Assembly: GCA_029263215.1 (NCBI GenBank) | Contig: JAJCXY010000018.1 | Coordinates: 1 to 64,000 of the forward strand | From: Acidimicrobiales bacterium | GTDB taxonomy: Bacteria > Actinomycetota > Acidimicrobiia > Acidimicrobiales > Aldehydirespiratoraceae | Reading direction: 5' to 3' | DNA: 64,000 nucleotides | Part shown: positions 36,611 through 44,363 of the stretch, one piece after another | Layout of the letters: the number at the start of each line of letters is the position of its first letter | Numbering within the stretch: the first letter of the stretch is position 1 | Program-made: the position numbers and the translations under genes | The notes under the pieces: generated by a model | Seen by the model: the letters and a program-made list of their open reading frames with translations, nothing else | The model's database searches: none | What the model was told of the DNA's origin: nothing

Positions 36611-37087
36611 TCAGCGCTCGCCCGCCGCCGCTTGGGTGGGTGCGGTTCGGATGACGTCGGCCGCGATCTCGGGATAGAGCGAGATGATGCGGGTGTCGAC
36701 CTCTTCCTTGACGCCCGCGAGTGGCAGGACGTTGAGGACACCCTGGCCATTCTGGAGAAGATCGATCAGTTCCTCACCGGTGTTGACGAGCACCGAACTG
36801 GATCCGTCGATCACGAGATTGGCGGAAGCAACGTCCTCGCCGAGCTGGTTGCGCATGTAGGAGAAGACCTTGCGGACCTGCTCGAGGCGGATACCCGAGT
36901 CGAGAAGGCTCTTGATGACCTTGAGCTCGAGCAGATCGCGGTAGCTGTACTGGCGACGGCTGCCGCTACCACTGGCTTCGGTCATCGAGGGGCGAACGAG
37001 GTCGGTGCGAGCCCAGTAGTCGAGCTGTCGATAGGTGATGTCGACGATCTCGGCGGTGCGTTTGCCGCTGAATCCTTGCTCGTTCAT
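36611..37087 (-). CDS. MerR-family regulator
   Basis: 158 aa. MerR-type DNA-binding region: GKRTAEIVDITYRQLDYWARTDLV and SRRQYSYRDLLELKVIKSLLDSG, then a C-terminal domain ending in a helical segment. GGGAG lies 7 nt before the ATG. In mycobacteria two MerR genes flank a DUF151 gene next to garA and gcvH; this corresponds to the more distal one. Target genes unknown. Confidence 0.85.
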   Translation of the reverse strand: MNEQGFSGKRTAEIVDITYRQLDYWARTDLVRPSMTEASGSGSRRQYSYRDLLELKVIKSLLDSGIRLEQVRKVFSYMRNQLGEDVASANLVIDGSSSVLVNTGEELIDLLQNGQGVLNVLPLAGVKEEVDTRIISLYPEIAADVIRTAPTQAAAGER

Positions 37088-37236
37088 TGGCCGTCTCCCT
37101 CAGCAGCTGACAACGACGAAATTACGCCGGTGTGATGTGAGGTGAACTCTACGAGACTCGCCGCGCGAGGTCAACGACCCGCGCGCAAATGCGCGCGGAG
37201 CGCGCGAATCCTCGCGCTGTCGGCAGGTTCGGCGGC

Positions 37237-37731
37237 TCAGTCCTCGAAGTCTTCGGGCGAGATCGTGTCGAGGAACTCCTTGAACTCCTCGACCACCTCT
37301 TCGGGGCGATCATCGTCGACGGGTTCGTCGCCGTCGCGCAAGCCCGCCTCTTCGAGAACCGAGTCGGAGGCATAGATCGCGGTGCCGGTACGGACCGCCA
37401 AAGCAATGGCATCAGAGGGGCGACTCGAGACGACGTGACGTTTGCCGTCGCTCAGCAGGTGCAGCTCGGCGAAGAAGGTCTTGTCGTGGAGGTCGGTGAC
37501 CACCACTCGCTCGAGCGCGACCGAGAGACCATCAAGAACATCGCGCAGCAGGTCGTGGGTCATGGGCCGCGGCGTGGCGACACCATCGAGAGCGAGCGCA
37601 ATCGCGGTGGCCTCGGGTGCGCCTATGAAGATGGGGACCGTTCGCTCGGCGCCAGACCTCTCGCGGAGCAAAACCATGGGCGCATTGGCAGGCATCTCCA
37701 CTCGCACACCTAGAAGCTCCATCTCCTGCAT
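37237..37731 (-). CDS. DUF151 (bifunctional nuclease family) protein
   Basis: 164 aa. The core MVLLRERSGAERTVPIFIGAPEATAIALALDG and LHDKTFFAELHL and SSRPSDAIALAVRTGTAIYA segments (each part of a longer match) identify DUF151, whose members are reported with nuclease activity. An acidic tail (EFLDTISPEDFED) follows. It is probably leaderless: TAGGGT, overlapping the hpt stop codon, lies 6 nt before its ATG. Its place between the two MerR genes is shared with mycobacteria. Confidence 0.88.
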   Translation of the reverse strand: MQEMELLGVRVEMPANAPMVLLRERSGAERTVPIFIGAPEATAIALALDGVATPRPMTHDLLRDVLDGLSVALERVVVTDLHDKTFFAELHLLSDGKRHVVSSRPSDAIALAVRTGTAIYASDSVLEEAGLRDGDEPVDDDRPEEVVEEFKEFLDTISPEDFED

Positions 37732-37737
37732 GGTCCC

Positions 37738-37743
37738 ACCCTA
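37738..37743 (-). promoter_or_regulatory. Leaderless -10 element for the DUF151 gene
   Basis: TAGGGT on the minus strand, 6 nt before the ATG at 37731; its 5' half is the hpt stop codon. Confidence 0.5.
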
Positions 37744-38304
37744 CGCCCCGTAGAGCTCCTGCACGTAGGCGTCTGGATCTCTCTCCAACACCGCGGTGTC
37801 GGCGGTGGCCAAAACCCGCACATTGCGGTAGCGGCCCTTGTGATCGAGCCCGTAACCGATGACGAACTCGTCGGGGATCTGGATGCCGACATGGTCGAGA
37901 TCGACAGGTACCACCCGCCGAGCCGGGCGGTCGACGAAAGTACAAATCGACAACGACTCGGGTTGGCGTCGACTGAGTTCACCGAGCAGGAAAGCCGATG
38001 TGAGACCGGTGTCGACGATGTCCTCGACCACCAGCACATCGCGATCGGTGAGATCGGTGGTGATGTCCATGAGGAATCGAACCCTGCCGGTGCCCGGCGT
38101 GTAGGGAGTGATCGCCACGAAGTCGACAACCGACCGGATGGACATGGCGCGAACGAGGTCGGCCAGAAAAGGAACGCTTCCGCGCAGCACCGCCACGAGC
38201 ACGACGCCGTCGTCGTAGCGCTCGGATATCTCGCCCGCGACACGGTCGACGATGGCGTCGATCTCCTCTGTCTCGAGGAGCACCTCGAGTCCTTCGGCTG
38301 CCAT
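37741..38304 (-). CDS. hpt: Hypoxanthine phosphoribosyltransferase
   Basis: 187 aa purine salvage enzyme making IMP or GMP from the base and PRPP. The PRPP loop is VLVVEDIVDTGLTSAFLL, with VLRGSVPFLADLVRAM and the C-terminal VIGYGLDHKGRYRNVRVL. It is inserted between DUF151 and the FtsR-like gene, which are adjacent in mycobacteria, so this is a local variation of the neighbourhood. GGAG is about 10 nt before the ATG. Confidence 0.94.
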   Translation of the reverse strand: MAAEGLEVLLETEEIDAIVDRVAGEISERYDDGVVLVAVLRGSVPFLADLVRAMSIRSVVDFVAITPYTPGTGRVRFLMDITTDLTDRDVLVVEDIVDTGLTSAFLLGELSRRQPESLSICTFVDRPARRVVPVDLDHVGIQIPDEFVIGYGLDHKGRYRNVRVLATADTAVLERDPDAYVQELYGA

Positions 38305-38311
38305 CGCCCTG

Positions 38312-39178
38312 CTACTCCGGCGACGCGCCGAAGCTGCGCCGCAGGATCGAACGGTGGATGGTCTCGCCCAGACGGACCAGCTCGTTGAGTTCGGCCCGGG
38401 CCTTCACCTCGGCCTCGCCGCCCTTCTTCATGAAGGGCCCGACGAGTTGTTGGAGCGCTCCGGCCTCCCGGTCGGCCGCCACCTTGAACATGCGGAGGTG
38501 ACGGGGCTGGAGACCGCGGCTCTGGAGCTCCACCGCGGCCTTGGAGACCACCAGCGCCTCGTGATCGAACACCGCTCCGTTGTCGGTGGGCATCGACGCG
38601 ATCAGGCCGAGCTTTTCGAGCTCTCCCAACAGGGCGAGATCGCAGCCAACCGCGGCCGCGAGTTCGCCGGCACTCATGCTCACCGAGCCCGAAGGTGTGG
38701 AGAGTGGGTCGCCGTCGGCGATTGGAGATGGTTCTGCTGAGCTGGGATCTACATCCACCGCCACTACTTTCTTGCCCTGTTTGTCCTGTACCACTGCGGG
38801 TTCGCGCAGATCCACGGTTGCATCGTCGTCGACCACCAGGGGCACCGCCGCTTGGTCGGAAGGCCGGGCGAAAAGCGTGGGCTCGGGGAGCGGGCCGACA
38901 TCACGCGCCGGGAGATCTGATGCCGGGTCGAATCCTGCATCGGCGAGCCTGCGCTTGATCACCTTCAAGGGCAGGAAGTTGTCGCGCTGCTGGGCGAGGA
39001 TCCATCTGAGCCGTTCGATGTCGGCGTCGTAGAACTTCCGATAGCCCGAAGGAGTACGTTCTGGCTCGATCAGCCCCTGGCTCTCCAGGAACCGAATCTT
39101 CGAGATGGTGACGTCGGCATACTCACCCTTCAAGAGCGAGAGGACTTCACCGATCGAATGATGAGCTGCGTCTGCCAC
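38312..39178 (-). CDS. ftsR: FtsR-like MerR-family regulator
   Basis: 288 aa. N-terminal MerR domain (HSIGEVLSLLKGEYADVTIS, then RFLESQGLIEPERTPSGYRKF) and a long C-terminal half with a second helical region (LGELEKLGLIASMPTD, SRGLQPRHLRMFKVAADREAG). This matches the larger MerR protein next to garA in actinobacteria, known in corynebacteria as FtsR, an activator of the cell-division gene ftsZ. That function is transferred by context and resemblance. A low-complexity linker separates the two halves. Confidence 0.82.
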   Translation of the reverse strand: MADAAHHSIGEVLSLLKGEYADVTISKIRFLESQGLIEPERTPSGYRKFYDADIERLRWILAQQRDNFLPLKVIKRRLADAGFDPASDLPARDVGPLPEPTLFARPSDQAAVPLVVDDDATVDLREPAVVQDKQGKKVVAVDVDPSSAEPSPIADGDPLSTPSGSVSMSAGELAAAVGCDLALLGELEKLGLIASMPTDNGAVFDHEALVVSKAAVELQSRGLQPRHLRMFKVAADREAGALQQLVGPFMKKGGEAEVKARAELNELVRLGETIHRSILRRSFGASPE

Positions 39179-39193
39179 AGGGGTGCCTTTCGG

Positions 39194-39664
39194 TCAGCTG
39201 CCTGTGCCGTGGACAAAAACTAGCTTGTACTTCCCGACTTGGAGCTCGTCGCCGTCAACGATTTCGTGGTCGTCGGTTCGCTCGCGATTGAGGTAGGTGC
39301 CGTTGAGCGAACCGGCGTCGCAGACCCAGTAGCGAGCTCCGTCGCGACGTACTTCGGCGTGCCGGCGCGACACCGTGATGTCGTCGAGGAAGATGTCGCT
39401 CTTGGGGTGCCGGCCGATGCTGACGAGGTCGGCGTCGAGGGCGTAGCGGGCTCCGGTCTTGGGGCCTTGCAGCACCACGAACAGGCCCTCGTGAGCGCCG
39501 AAGGCAGACCGGTCGATGGCGTCGATTCCCGAAGGTGCATCCATGCCCAGCACAGGGTTTTCGCTGGTGGCGTCGCCCCTCGACAATTCCTCTCCACACG
39601 AGGAGCAGAAGTTTGCCGTCGAGATGTTGCGATGGCCGCACGCCTCACACACGAGATCACTCAT
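39194..39664 (-). CDS. GarA-like FHA domain protein with zinc ribbon
   Basis: 156 aa. C-terminal FHA domain (about 70-150) with phosphothreonine-binding residues in LVSIGRHPKSDIFLDDITVS and RRHAEV and SLNGTYLNRE. In mycobacteria the equivalent protein, GarA, uses a phosphorylated Thr in its N-terminal tail to control 2-oxoglutarate enzymes. Here the N-terminus is instead a zinc ribbon (CEACGHRN...CSSCGEE), with no obvious TETTS motif. Its place between gcvH and the FtsR-like gene supports orthology of position. Confidence 0.85.
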   Translation of the reverse strand: MSDLVCEACGHRNISTANFCSSCGEELSRGDATSENPVLGMDAPSGIDAIDRSAFGAHEGLFVVLQGPKTGARYALDADLVSIGRHPKSDIFLDDITVSRRHAEVRRDGARYWVCDAGSLNGTYLNRERTDDHEIVDGDELQVGKYKLVFVHGTGS

Positions 39665-39669
39665 GCGGC

Positions 39670-40050
39670 TTATCCATCGATCAGGGTCTGGTACCCGTCT
39701 GCGTCGAGCAAGGCGTCGATCTCATCGGGGTTGGACATCGCGATCGTGCAGATCCAGCCATCACCGTATGGATCGGTGTTGAGCCTCTCGGGCTGGTCGG
39801 CGAGTTCGTCGTTGACCGCCGTGATCTCTCCGGATATGGGAGCGAACAGATCCGAGACCGACTTGGTCGACTCGACCTCGCCGAACGAAGCCCCCGACAC
39901 GACCGTTACGCCGGTGGCCGGTAGGTCGATGTAGACCACATCGCCCAGCGCATCCTGGGCGTAATCGGTGATCCCGATCTTGGCGACCTCGCCGTCGATC
40001 TGCACCCATTCGTGATCAGTTGAATAGCGGAGTCCTTCAGGCACGTTCAT
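39670..40050 (-). CDS. gcvH: Glycine cleavage H protein
   Basis: 126 aa lipoyl carrier that shuttles the aminomethyl group between GcvP and GcvT. The lipoylated Lys is in GEVESTKSVSDLFAP; the start LRYSTDHEWVQIDGE is typical. Probably leaderless: TAGGTT lies 6 nt before the ATG. It heads the block gcvH, FHA, ftsR-like, hpt, DUF151, merR, nuclease-like, gcvT. Confidence 0.96.
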   Translation of the reverse strand: MNVPEGLRYSTDHEWVQIDGEVAKIGITDYAQDALGDVVYIDLPATGVTVVSGASFGEVESTKSVSDLFAPISGEITAVNDELADQPERLNTDPYGDGWICTIAMSNPDEIDALLDADGYQTLIDG

Positions 40051-40056
40051 TCTTGG

Positions 40057-40062
40057 AACCTA
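40057..40062 (-). promoter_or_regulatory. Leaderless -10 element for gcvH
   Basis: TAGGTT on the minus strand, 6 nt before the ATG at 40050. Confidence 0.5.
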
Positions 40063-40098
40063 ACCCATCTTTGGCGGCGTAGTGCACTACGGCTTGCT

Positions 40099-42588
40099 TC
40101 ATGCCCGCACGAGTTGTTCGATTCGGCGGACGTACTCGTCCGCGAGGTGGCGGGCCCGTTCATCGTTGTCGGCTTCAGCCACAACGCGGGTGCTGGGATC
40201 CTCCGGATCGGGCAGTACCAGAACCCACCCGTCGTCGTAGTGAATCCGCACGCCATCCACCAGATCCAGGCGTCGATCCTTCGATTGCTCGACCAGTACG
40301 CGCATCACCGAACCCTTGCGTTCCCATGGCGTGACCACCTCGCGGCTGACCATGTGGACCGTCGGGATGGCGTCGACGATCTCCGAGAGGGGCTCTTCGG
40401 TCACCGCGAGCATGTCGAGCAGGGTGACGAAGGTGGCGATCGCGTCGAAGGCGGGCATGAAGCCGGGGACAACGAAGCGACCTTCGGTGTCGGCCGCGAA
40501 ACACACCAACGGATCTGATGCCCCGGCCATGACCGCGGAGGCGGAGGTTGCGGTGAGGGTGACGGATCCGTGGCGGGCCTCGACCAATTCGGCGACCTTC
40601 GCGGTGGCCGACACCGGTACGGCCACGCGAGATCCCTCGAGGCTCGGACCGCGGAGCGCGATGAGTGCCAACAAGAGCTGGGAGTCGTCGAGCAGGCGGC
40701 CACGGTCGTCGATGACGGTGAGCTGTTGACCACCAGGGCTGAACATCACGCCGAGCCGTGAACCCGAGGACTTCACCAGCCCTGCCACCCTCTCGGCGTG
40801 GCTCTCACGTTCAAATGCCGCGGAGCCCGATGTGGACGCGTAGGGATTGATGGCGAGAACGTCGGCGCCCAACTTGGCCAGGAGGTTGGGCATCATGAAC
40901 GAGACCGCACCGAACCCGTAGTCGGCCACCACCTTGATGCGCGCGTCGCGGATCGTGCGTAGGTCGACCATCGACTCGATGGCGGTGGCGTAGTGCTCGA
41001 GTGCTCTGGGCGCATAGTCGATGTCGCCGATTTCCGCCGGGATCACACGGCGGTAGTCCTCACGATTGAATATGCGCTCGATCTTGCGATGCTCGCTCTC
41101 GGACATGTCGGCGCCGTCGGCCCCGATGAACTGGATGATCACGATGTTGGGGTCTTCGCGATCCACTCTCAACGCCACCGCTCCGGAGAGGGCCGGACGG
41201 CGGGTAACGAAGCGGGTGACGGGGATCGGCACCACCTCGAGGTCCTGGACCGACACTCCCGCGGCATTGAGACCGGCATGCACGGCCCGCTTCAGCATCC
41301 GGGCCGACCGCGACGAATCGCGAGCGGTGATGACGGTTGCGCCCTGGGGAAGGGTGGACCCGTAGGCCATGGCCAGGCGGGTGACGAGCTCTGGGGTGAT
41401 GTCGACGTTGGCGAGGCCGGAGACGCCGAACTTGCCGAAGAGGCTGCGTGCCCCCTTCGATTCCCAGACGATCGACGAGTTGATGGCCGCGCCGGCTTCG
41501 ATCGTCTTGAAGGGGTAGATCTTCACATCGGCGCCCACCGTGGCGCCGTCGCCGATGAAGCACTCGTCGCCTATGACCGCTCCTTCGGCCACCGAAACAC
41601 CCTTGCGCAGGTCGCAGGCCCGGCCCACCACTGCACCACGGATCGACACGCTCTCGCCCAGGTAGGCGTTGTCGGCCACCACTACCCGCTCGAGGTTGGC
41701 TTTGGCCCGCACCCTCACGTTGTCGCCGAGCACCGAGTAGGGGCCGATGCGGACCCCCGCCTCGATCCGGCAATTGTCGCCGATGACTCCCGGCCCGATC
41801 ACCTCGGCATCGGGGTGAACCTTGACGTTGTCGCCGATGAAGAGCGACTCGCTCTGCTCGAAACCATCGATGCCGACTATCACCCGACGGTCGAGGATGT
41901 CGGCGTGGGCCCTGACGTAGCTCTCGAGGTTGCCGACGTCTTCCCAATAGCCCTCCCCGACCGCTCCGTAGAGGGGTTTGCCGTCGGCCAGCAGGGCCGG
42001 GAACACCTCGCTGGAGAAGTCGACGGCACGATCGGGAGCGATGTAGTCGAAGATCTCGGGTTCGAGGACGAAGACGCCGGTGTTGATGGTGTCGGAGAAC
42101 ACCTGACCCCAGCCGGGCTTTTCGAGGAATCGTTCGATGCTGCCGTCGTCGCGTGTGATCACGATGCCGAACTCGAGGGGATTGTCGACCCTGATCAGGC
42201 CGATCGTGGCCAGCGCCCTCTTCTCCTTGTGGAACTCGACGATCTTGGTGATGTCGAGATCGGTGAGAACATCTCCTGAGATCACGAGGAACGGCTCGGT
42301 GAGTTCATCCATCGCGTTGCGGACCGAGCCTGCCGTGCCGAGCGGGGTGTCTTCCGCCGCGTAGACCATCTTCACGCCGTACTCGGAGCCGTCACCGAAC
42401 CAGTTGCGGATGTGGTTGGCCATGAAGGCGACCGTCACGACGATCTCATCGAAGCCGTGGCTCTTGAGAAGGTCGAGGATGTGCTCCATCATCGGCCGAT
42501 TCGCCAGAGGCATCATCGGCTTGGGCACATTCGACGTAAGGGGTCGGAGGCGGGTTCCCTCACCACCGGCCATGATTACCGCCTTCAC
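40099..42588 (-). CDS. Sugar-phosphate nucleotidyltransferase fused to degenerate phosphomannomutase
   Basis: 829 aa. Residues 1-230 are a nucleotidyltransferase (MKAVIMAGGEGTRLRPLT, FLVISGDVLTD, FLEKPGWGQVFSDTINTG), residues 250-370 are hexapeptide repeats of a left-handed beta helix, and 380-829 resemble a phosphohexomutase. Proteins of this layout in actinobacteria are annotated as mannose-1-phosphate guanylyltransferases, giving GDP-mannose or a related sugar nucleotide. The mutase part keeps a Ser-bearing loop (TARDSSRSARML) but its metal loop reads FSPGGQQLTVIDD in place of the usual DGDxDR, and the sugar loop is not recognisable, so it is probably inactive or regulatory. GTG start with TAGGTT 7 nt ahead. 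Confidence 0.85.
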   Translation of the reverse strand: MKAVIMAGGEGTRLRPLTSNVPKPMMPLANRPMMEHILDLLKSHGFDEIVVTVAFMANHIRNWFGDGSEYGVKMVYAAEDTPLGTAGSVRNAMDELTEPFLVISGDVLTDLDITKIVEFHKEKRALATIGLIRVDNPLEFGIVITRDDGSIERFLEKPGWGQVFSDTINTGVFVLEPEIFDYIAPDRAVDFSSEVFPALLADGKPLYGAVGEGYWEDVGNLESYVRAHADILDRRVIVGIDGFEQSESLFIGDNVKVHPDAEVIGPGVIGDNCRIEAGVRIGPYSVLGDNVRVRAKANLERVVVADNAYLGESVSIRGAVVGRACDLRKGVSVAEGAVIGDECFIGDGATVGADVKIYPFKTIEAGAAINSSIVWESKGARSLFGKFGVSGLANVDITPELVTRLAMAYGSTLPQGATVITARDSSRSARMLKRAVHAGLNAAGVSVQDLEVVPIPVTRFVTRRPALSGAVALRVDREDPNIVIIQFIGADGADMSESEHRKIERIFNREDYRRVIPAEIGDIDYAPRALEHYATAIESMVDLRTIRDARIKVVADYGFGAVSFMMPNLLAKLGADVLAINPYASTSGSAAFERESHAERVAGLVKSSGSRLGVMFSPGGQQLTVIDDRGRLLDDSQLLLALIALRGPSLEGSRVAVPVSATAKVAELVEARHGSVTLTATSASAVMAGASDPLVCFAADTEGRFVVPGFMPAFDAIATFVTLLDMLAVTEEPLSEIVDAIPTVHMVSREVVTPWERKGSVMRVLVEQSKDRRLDLVDGVRIHYDDGWVLVLPDPEDPSTRVVAEADNDERARHLADEYVRRIEQLVRA

Positions 42589-42595
42589 AACACCG

Positions 42596-42601
42596 AACCT
42601 A
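42596..42601 (-). promoter_or_regulatory. Leaderless -10 element for the nucleotidyltransferase fusion
   Basis: TAGGTT on the minus strand, 7 nt before the GTG at 42588; it directly follows the stop of the upstream gene. Confidence 0.5.
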
Positions 42602-43222
42602 CTACTCCTTGTCGAGTCGGCCCTCTCGGAGCGCCACCCGAGCCAACGGAATGTACTGCAGGGCCGACAAGTAGCTGTAGATCAGCGACGGAACGGCGAG
42701 GATCCATCCACCCCACCAGAACCAGTCGGCCGTGCTGTGATCGCTCGCACCACCGAGCAGGAACGGGAACGCGAAGTAGAGCCCGAACGTGGCGACCTTG
42801 CCCCACCAGGTGACGTCGATGCGTCGTGCTCCCATCGCTCCGAGCACGAGACCGGCGATCGCCACCAGCACTTCGCGTGCGAGGGTGAGCACCACCAGCC
42901 ACCAGGGGACCGCTCCGTCGATGCCCACCGCCAATACACCCACGATCAGGACCGCACGATCGGTGACGGGGTCGATCAGCTTGCCGAGTTCGCTGACGAC
43001 ATCGAAGCGTCTGGCCCACCAGCCATCGACCCAGTCGGTGGCCCCCACCGCGCCCCACAGCCAGGCCGCGGCCCACCGATTGTCGTCGGAGAACAGGAGC
43101 CACAGAAACCAGGGGATGCAGGCGAGGCGAGCCAGCGAGATCAGATTGGGAACGGTGAAGATCCGATCCTCGAAGACGCCTACTTGACGCTGGCGCGGTT
43201 CGTTGGAGTCGTCGTCGTCCAT
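42602..43222 (-). CDS. CDP-alcohol phosphatidyltransferase
   Basis: 206 aa, about six membrane helices. The full catalytic signature D-x2-DG-x2-AR-x8-G-x3-D-x3-D is present (TDWVDGWWARR, then ELGKLIDPVTDRA). It joins a CDP-diacylglycerol to an alcohol phosphate or polyol in phospholipid synthesis; phosphatidylglycerophosphate synthase is the nearest guess, phosphatidylinositol phosphate synthase an alternative. Acidic N-terminus MDDDDSNEP. Leaderless promoter overlaps that of the divergent HIT gene. Confidence 0.88.
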   Translation of the reverse strand: MDDDDSNEPRQRQVGVFEDRIFTVPNLISLARLACIPWFLWLLFSDDNRWAAAWLWGAVGATDWVDGWWARRFDVVSELGKLIDPVTDRAVLIVGVLAVGIDGAVPWWLVVLTLAREVLVAIAGLVLGAMGARRIDVTWWGKVATFGLYFAFPFLLGGASDHSTADWFWWGGWILAVPSLIYSYLSALQYIPLARVALREGRLDKE

Positions 43223-43229
43223 TGTCCGC

Positions 43230-43239
43230 AGCCTACGAT
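43230..43239. promoter_or_regulatory. Two overlapping divergent -10 elements
   Basis: Minus-strand TAGGCT (43230-43235) is 7 nt before the ATG at 43222; plus-strand TACGAT (43234-43239) is 6 nt before the GTG at 43246. They share two base pairs, so the two polymerases cannot bind at once. Confidence 0.55.
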
Positions 43240-43245
43240 CGAATC

Positions 43246-43644
43246 GTGACTTCGATCTTTACCCGCATCATCAACGGCGAAATCCCGGGCCGGTTCGTCT
43301 GGACCGACGACGTCTGTGTGGCATTCCTGGACGTACGACCACTCGCCCGTGGCCACGTTCTCGTGGTGCCTCGAGCCGAGATCGACCAGTGGACCGAACT
43401 CCCCGCCGACACCGTGTCTCACCTCATGGGGGTTGCGCACACGATCGGCAAGGCTCAGAAGATGACTTTTTCTCCGGCGCGGGTGGGCCTGATGATCGCG
43501 GGTTTCGAGGTTCCCCACGTGCACGTACACATCGTGCCGCTCCAGTCGATGGCCAACCTCGATTTCACCCAAGCCGACACCAGTCCCGATCAGGCCGACC
43601 TCGATGCCGCCCATGTCGCCTTGCGAGCGGCGCTCGGTACCTGA
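43246..43644 (+). CDS. HIT-family nucleotide hydrolase
   Basis: 132 aa histidine triad protein hydrolysing nucleotide conjugates such as AMP-lysine or dinucleoside polyphosphates. Active motif HVHVHIVPL with the preceding EVP; N-terminal TSIFTRIINGEIPGRFVW and VVPRAEIDQW are typical. The GTG at 43246 was chosen since family homology starts there and TACGAT lies 6 nt ahead; an in-frame TTG at 43222 is unlikely. Confidence 0.92.
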   Translation: MTSIFTRIINGEIPGRFVWTDDVCVAFLDVRPLARGHVLVVPRAEIDQWTELPADTVSHLMGVAHTIGKAQKMTFSPARVGLMIAGFEVPHVHVHIVPLQSMANLDFTQADTSPDQADLDAAHVALRAALGT

Positions 43645-43646
43645 AG

Positions 43647-44363
43647 TCAGTCGTCGCTCACGAGCGGCGCTGGCTCGATCAACTCCGGGCCGTTGTTGCG
43701 AACATTGTTGACATCGGTCGACACCGGGTGGAGCGTGATCAGCTGGGAAGGGGCCGGCACCAGTAGCTGCCCGAGTGAGTCTGTATCGTGGTTGTCTCGG
43801 TCGAGCCAGGCGTCCCAGACATCCGGGGGAAGTATCACCGGCATGCGGTCGTGGACCTCGGCGACCTTGTCGTTGGGTTCGCCGGTGATGATCGTGCACG
43901 AGTAGAGCTCCATGGGGTCGCCCTCGTCATCGACATGGTTGGGGTCCTTCCACACCTCCCACAGTCCGGCGAACGCCAGTGGTTCGCCGTCGACCCGGCT
44001 CATGTACATGGGCTGCTTCTTCTTCTGCCCCTCCACCTTCTTCCATTCATAGAAGCCATCAGCCGGAATGACACAGCGCCGTTTCGCGAACGGCCGCTTG
44101 TAGGAGTTCTTCTCTGCCAGCGTCTCTCCCCGAGCGTTGATCATGCGGTTGCCGATCTTCGGGTCCTTGGCCCAGAAGGGCACGAGGCCCCAATGGAAGG
44201 TGTCGAGGCGGCGCACACCGCCATGCTCATACACCGTGTAGACGGCCTGGGTGGGCGCCACGTTGTGGTTTTCGGGGAGCAAACGTTCCTCGGCGGGCGC
44301 CTCAGCTCCGAAGTACTTCGCAAGCTGGTCGGGAGGAGTCGCCGAAACGAAGCGTCCGCACAT
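43647..44363 (-). CDS. SOS response-associated peptidase (SRAP/YedK-like)
   Basis: 238 aa DNA-repair protein that cross-links covalently to abasic sites in single-stranded DNA and self-cleaves. The invariant Cys2 (MCGRFV), Asn in MINARGETL, Glu in IPADGFYEWKK and His in VHDRMPVIL are all present, so it should be active. Its ATG overlaps the stop of the upstream membrane protein gene, implying coupling. The short 3' gap to the convergent HIT gene is 2 bp. Confidence 0.93.
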   Translation of the reverse strand: MCGRFVSATPPDQLAKYFGAEAPAEERLLPENHNVAPTQAVYTVYEHGGVRRLDTFHWGLVPFWAKDPKIGNRMINARGETLAEKNSYKRPFAKRRCVIPADGFYEWKKVEGQKKKQPMYMSRVDGEPLAFAGLWEVWKDPNHVDDEGDPMELYSCTIITGEPNDKVAEVHDRMPVILPPDVWDAWLDRDNHDTDSLGQLLVPAPSQLITLHPVSTDVNNVRNNGPELIEPAPLVSDD

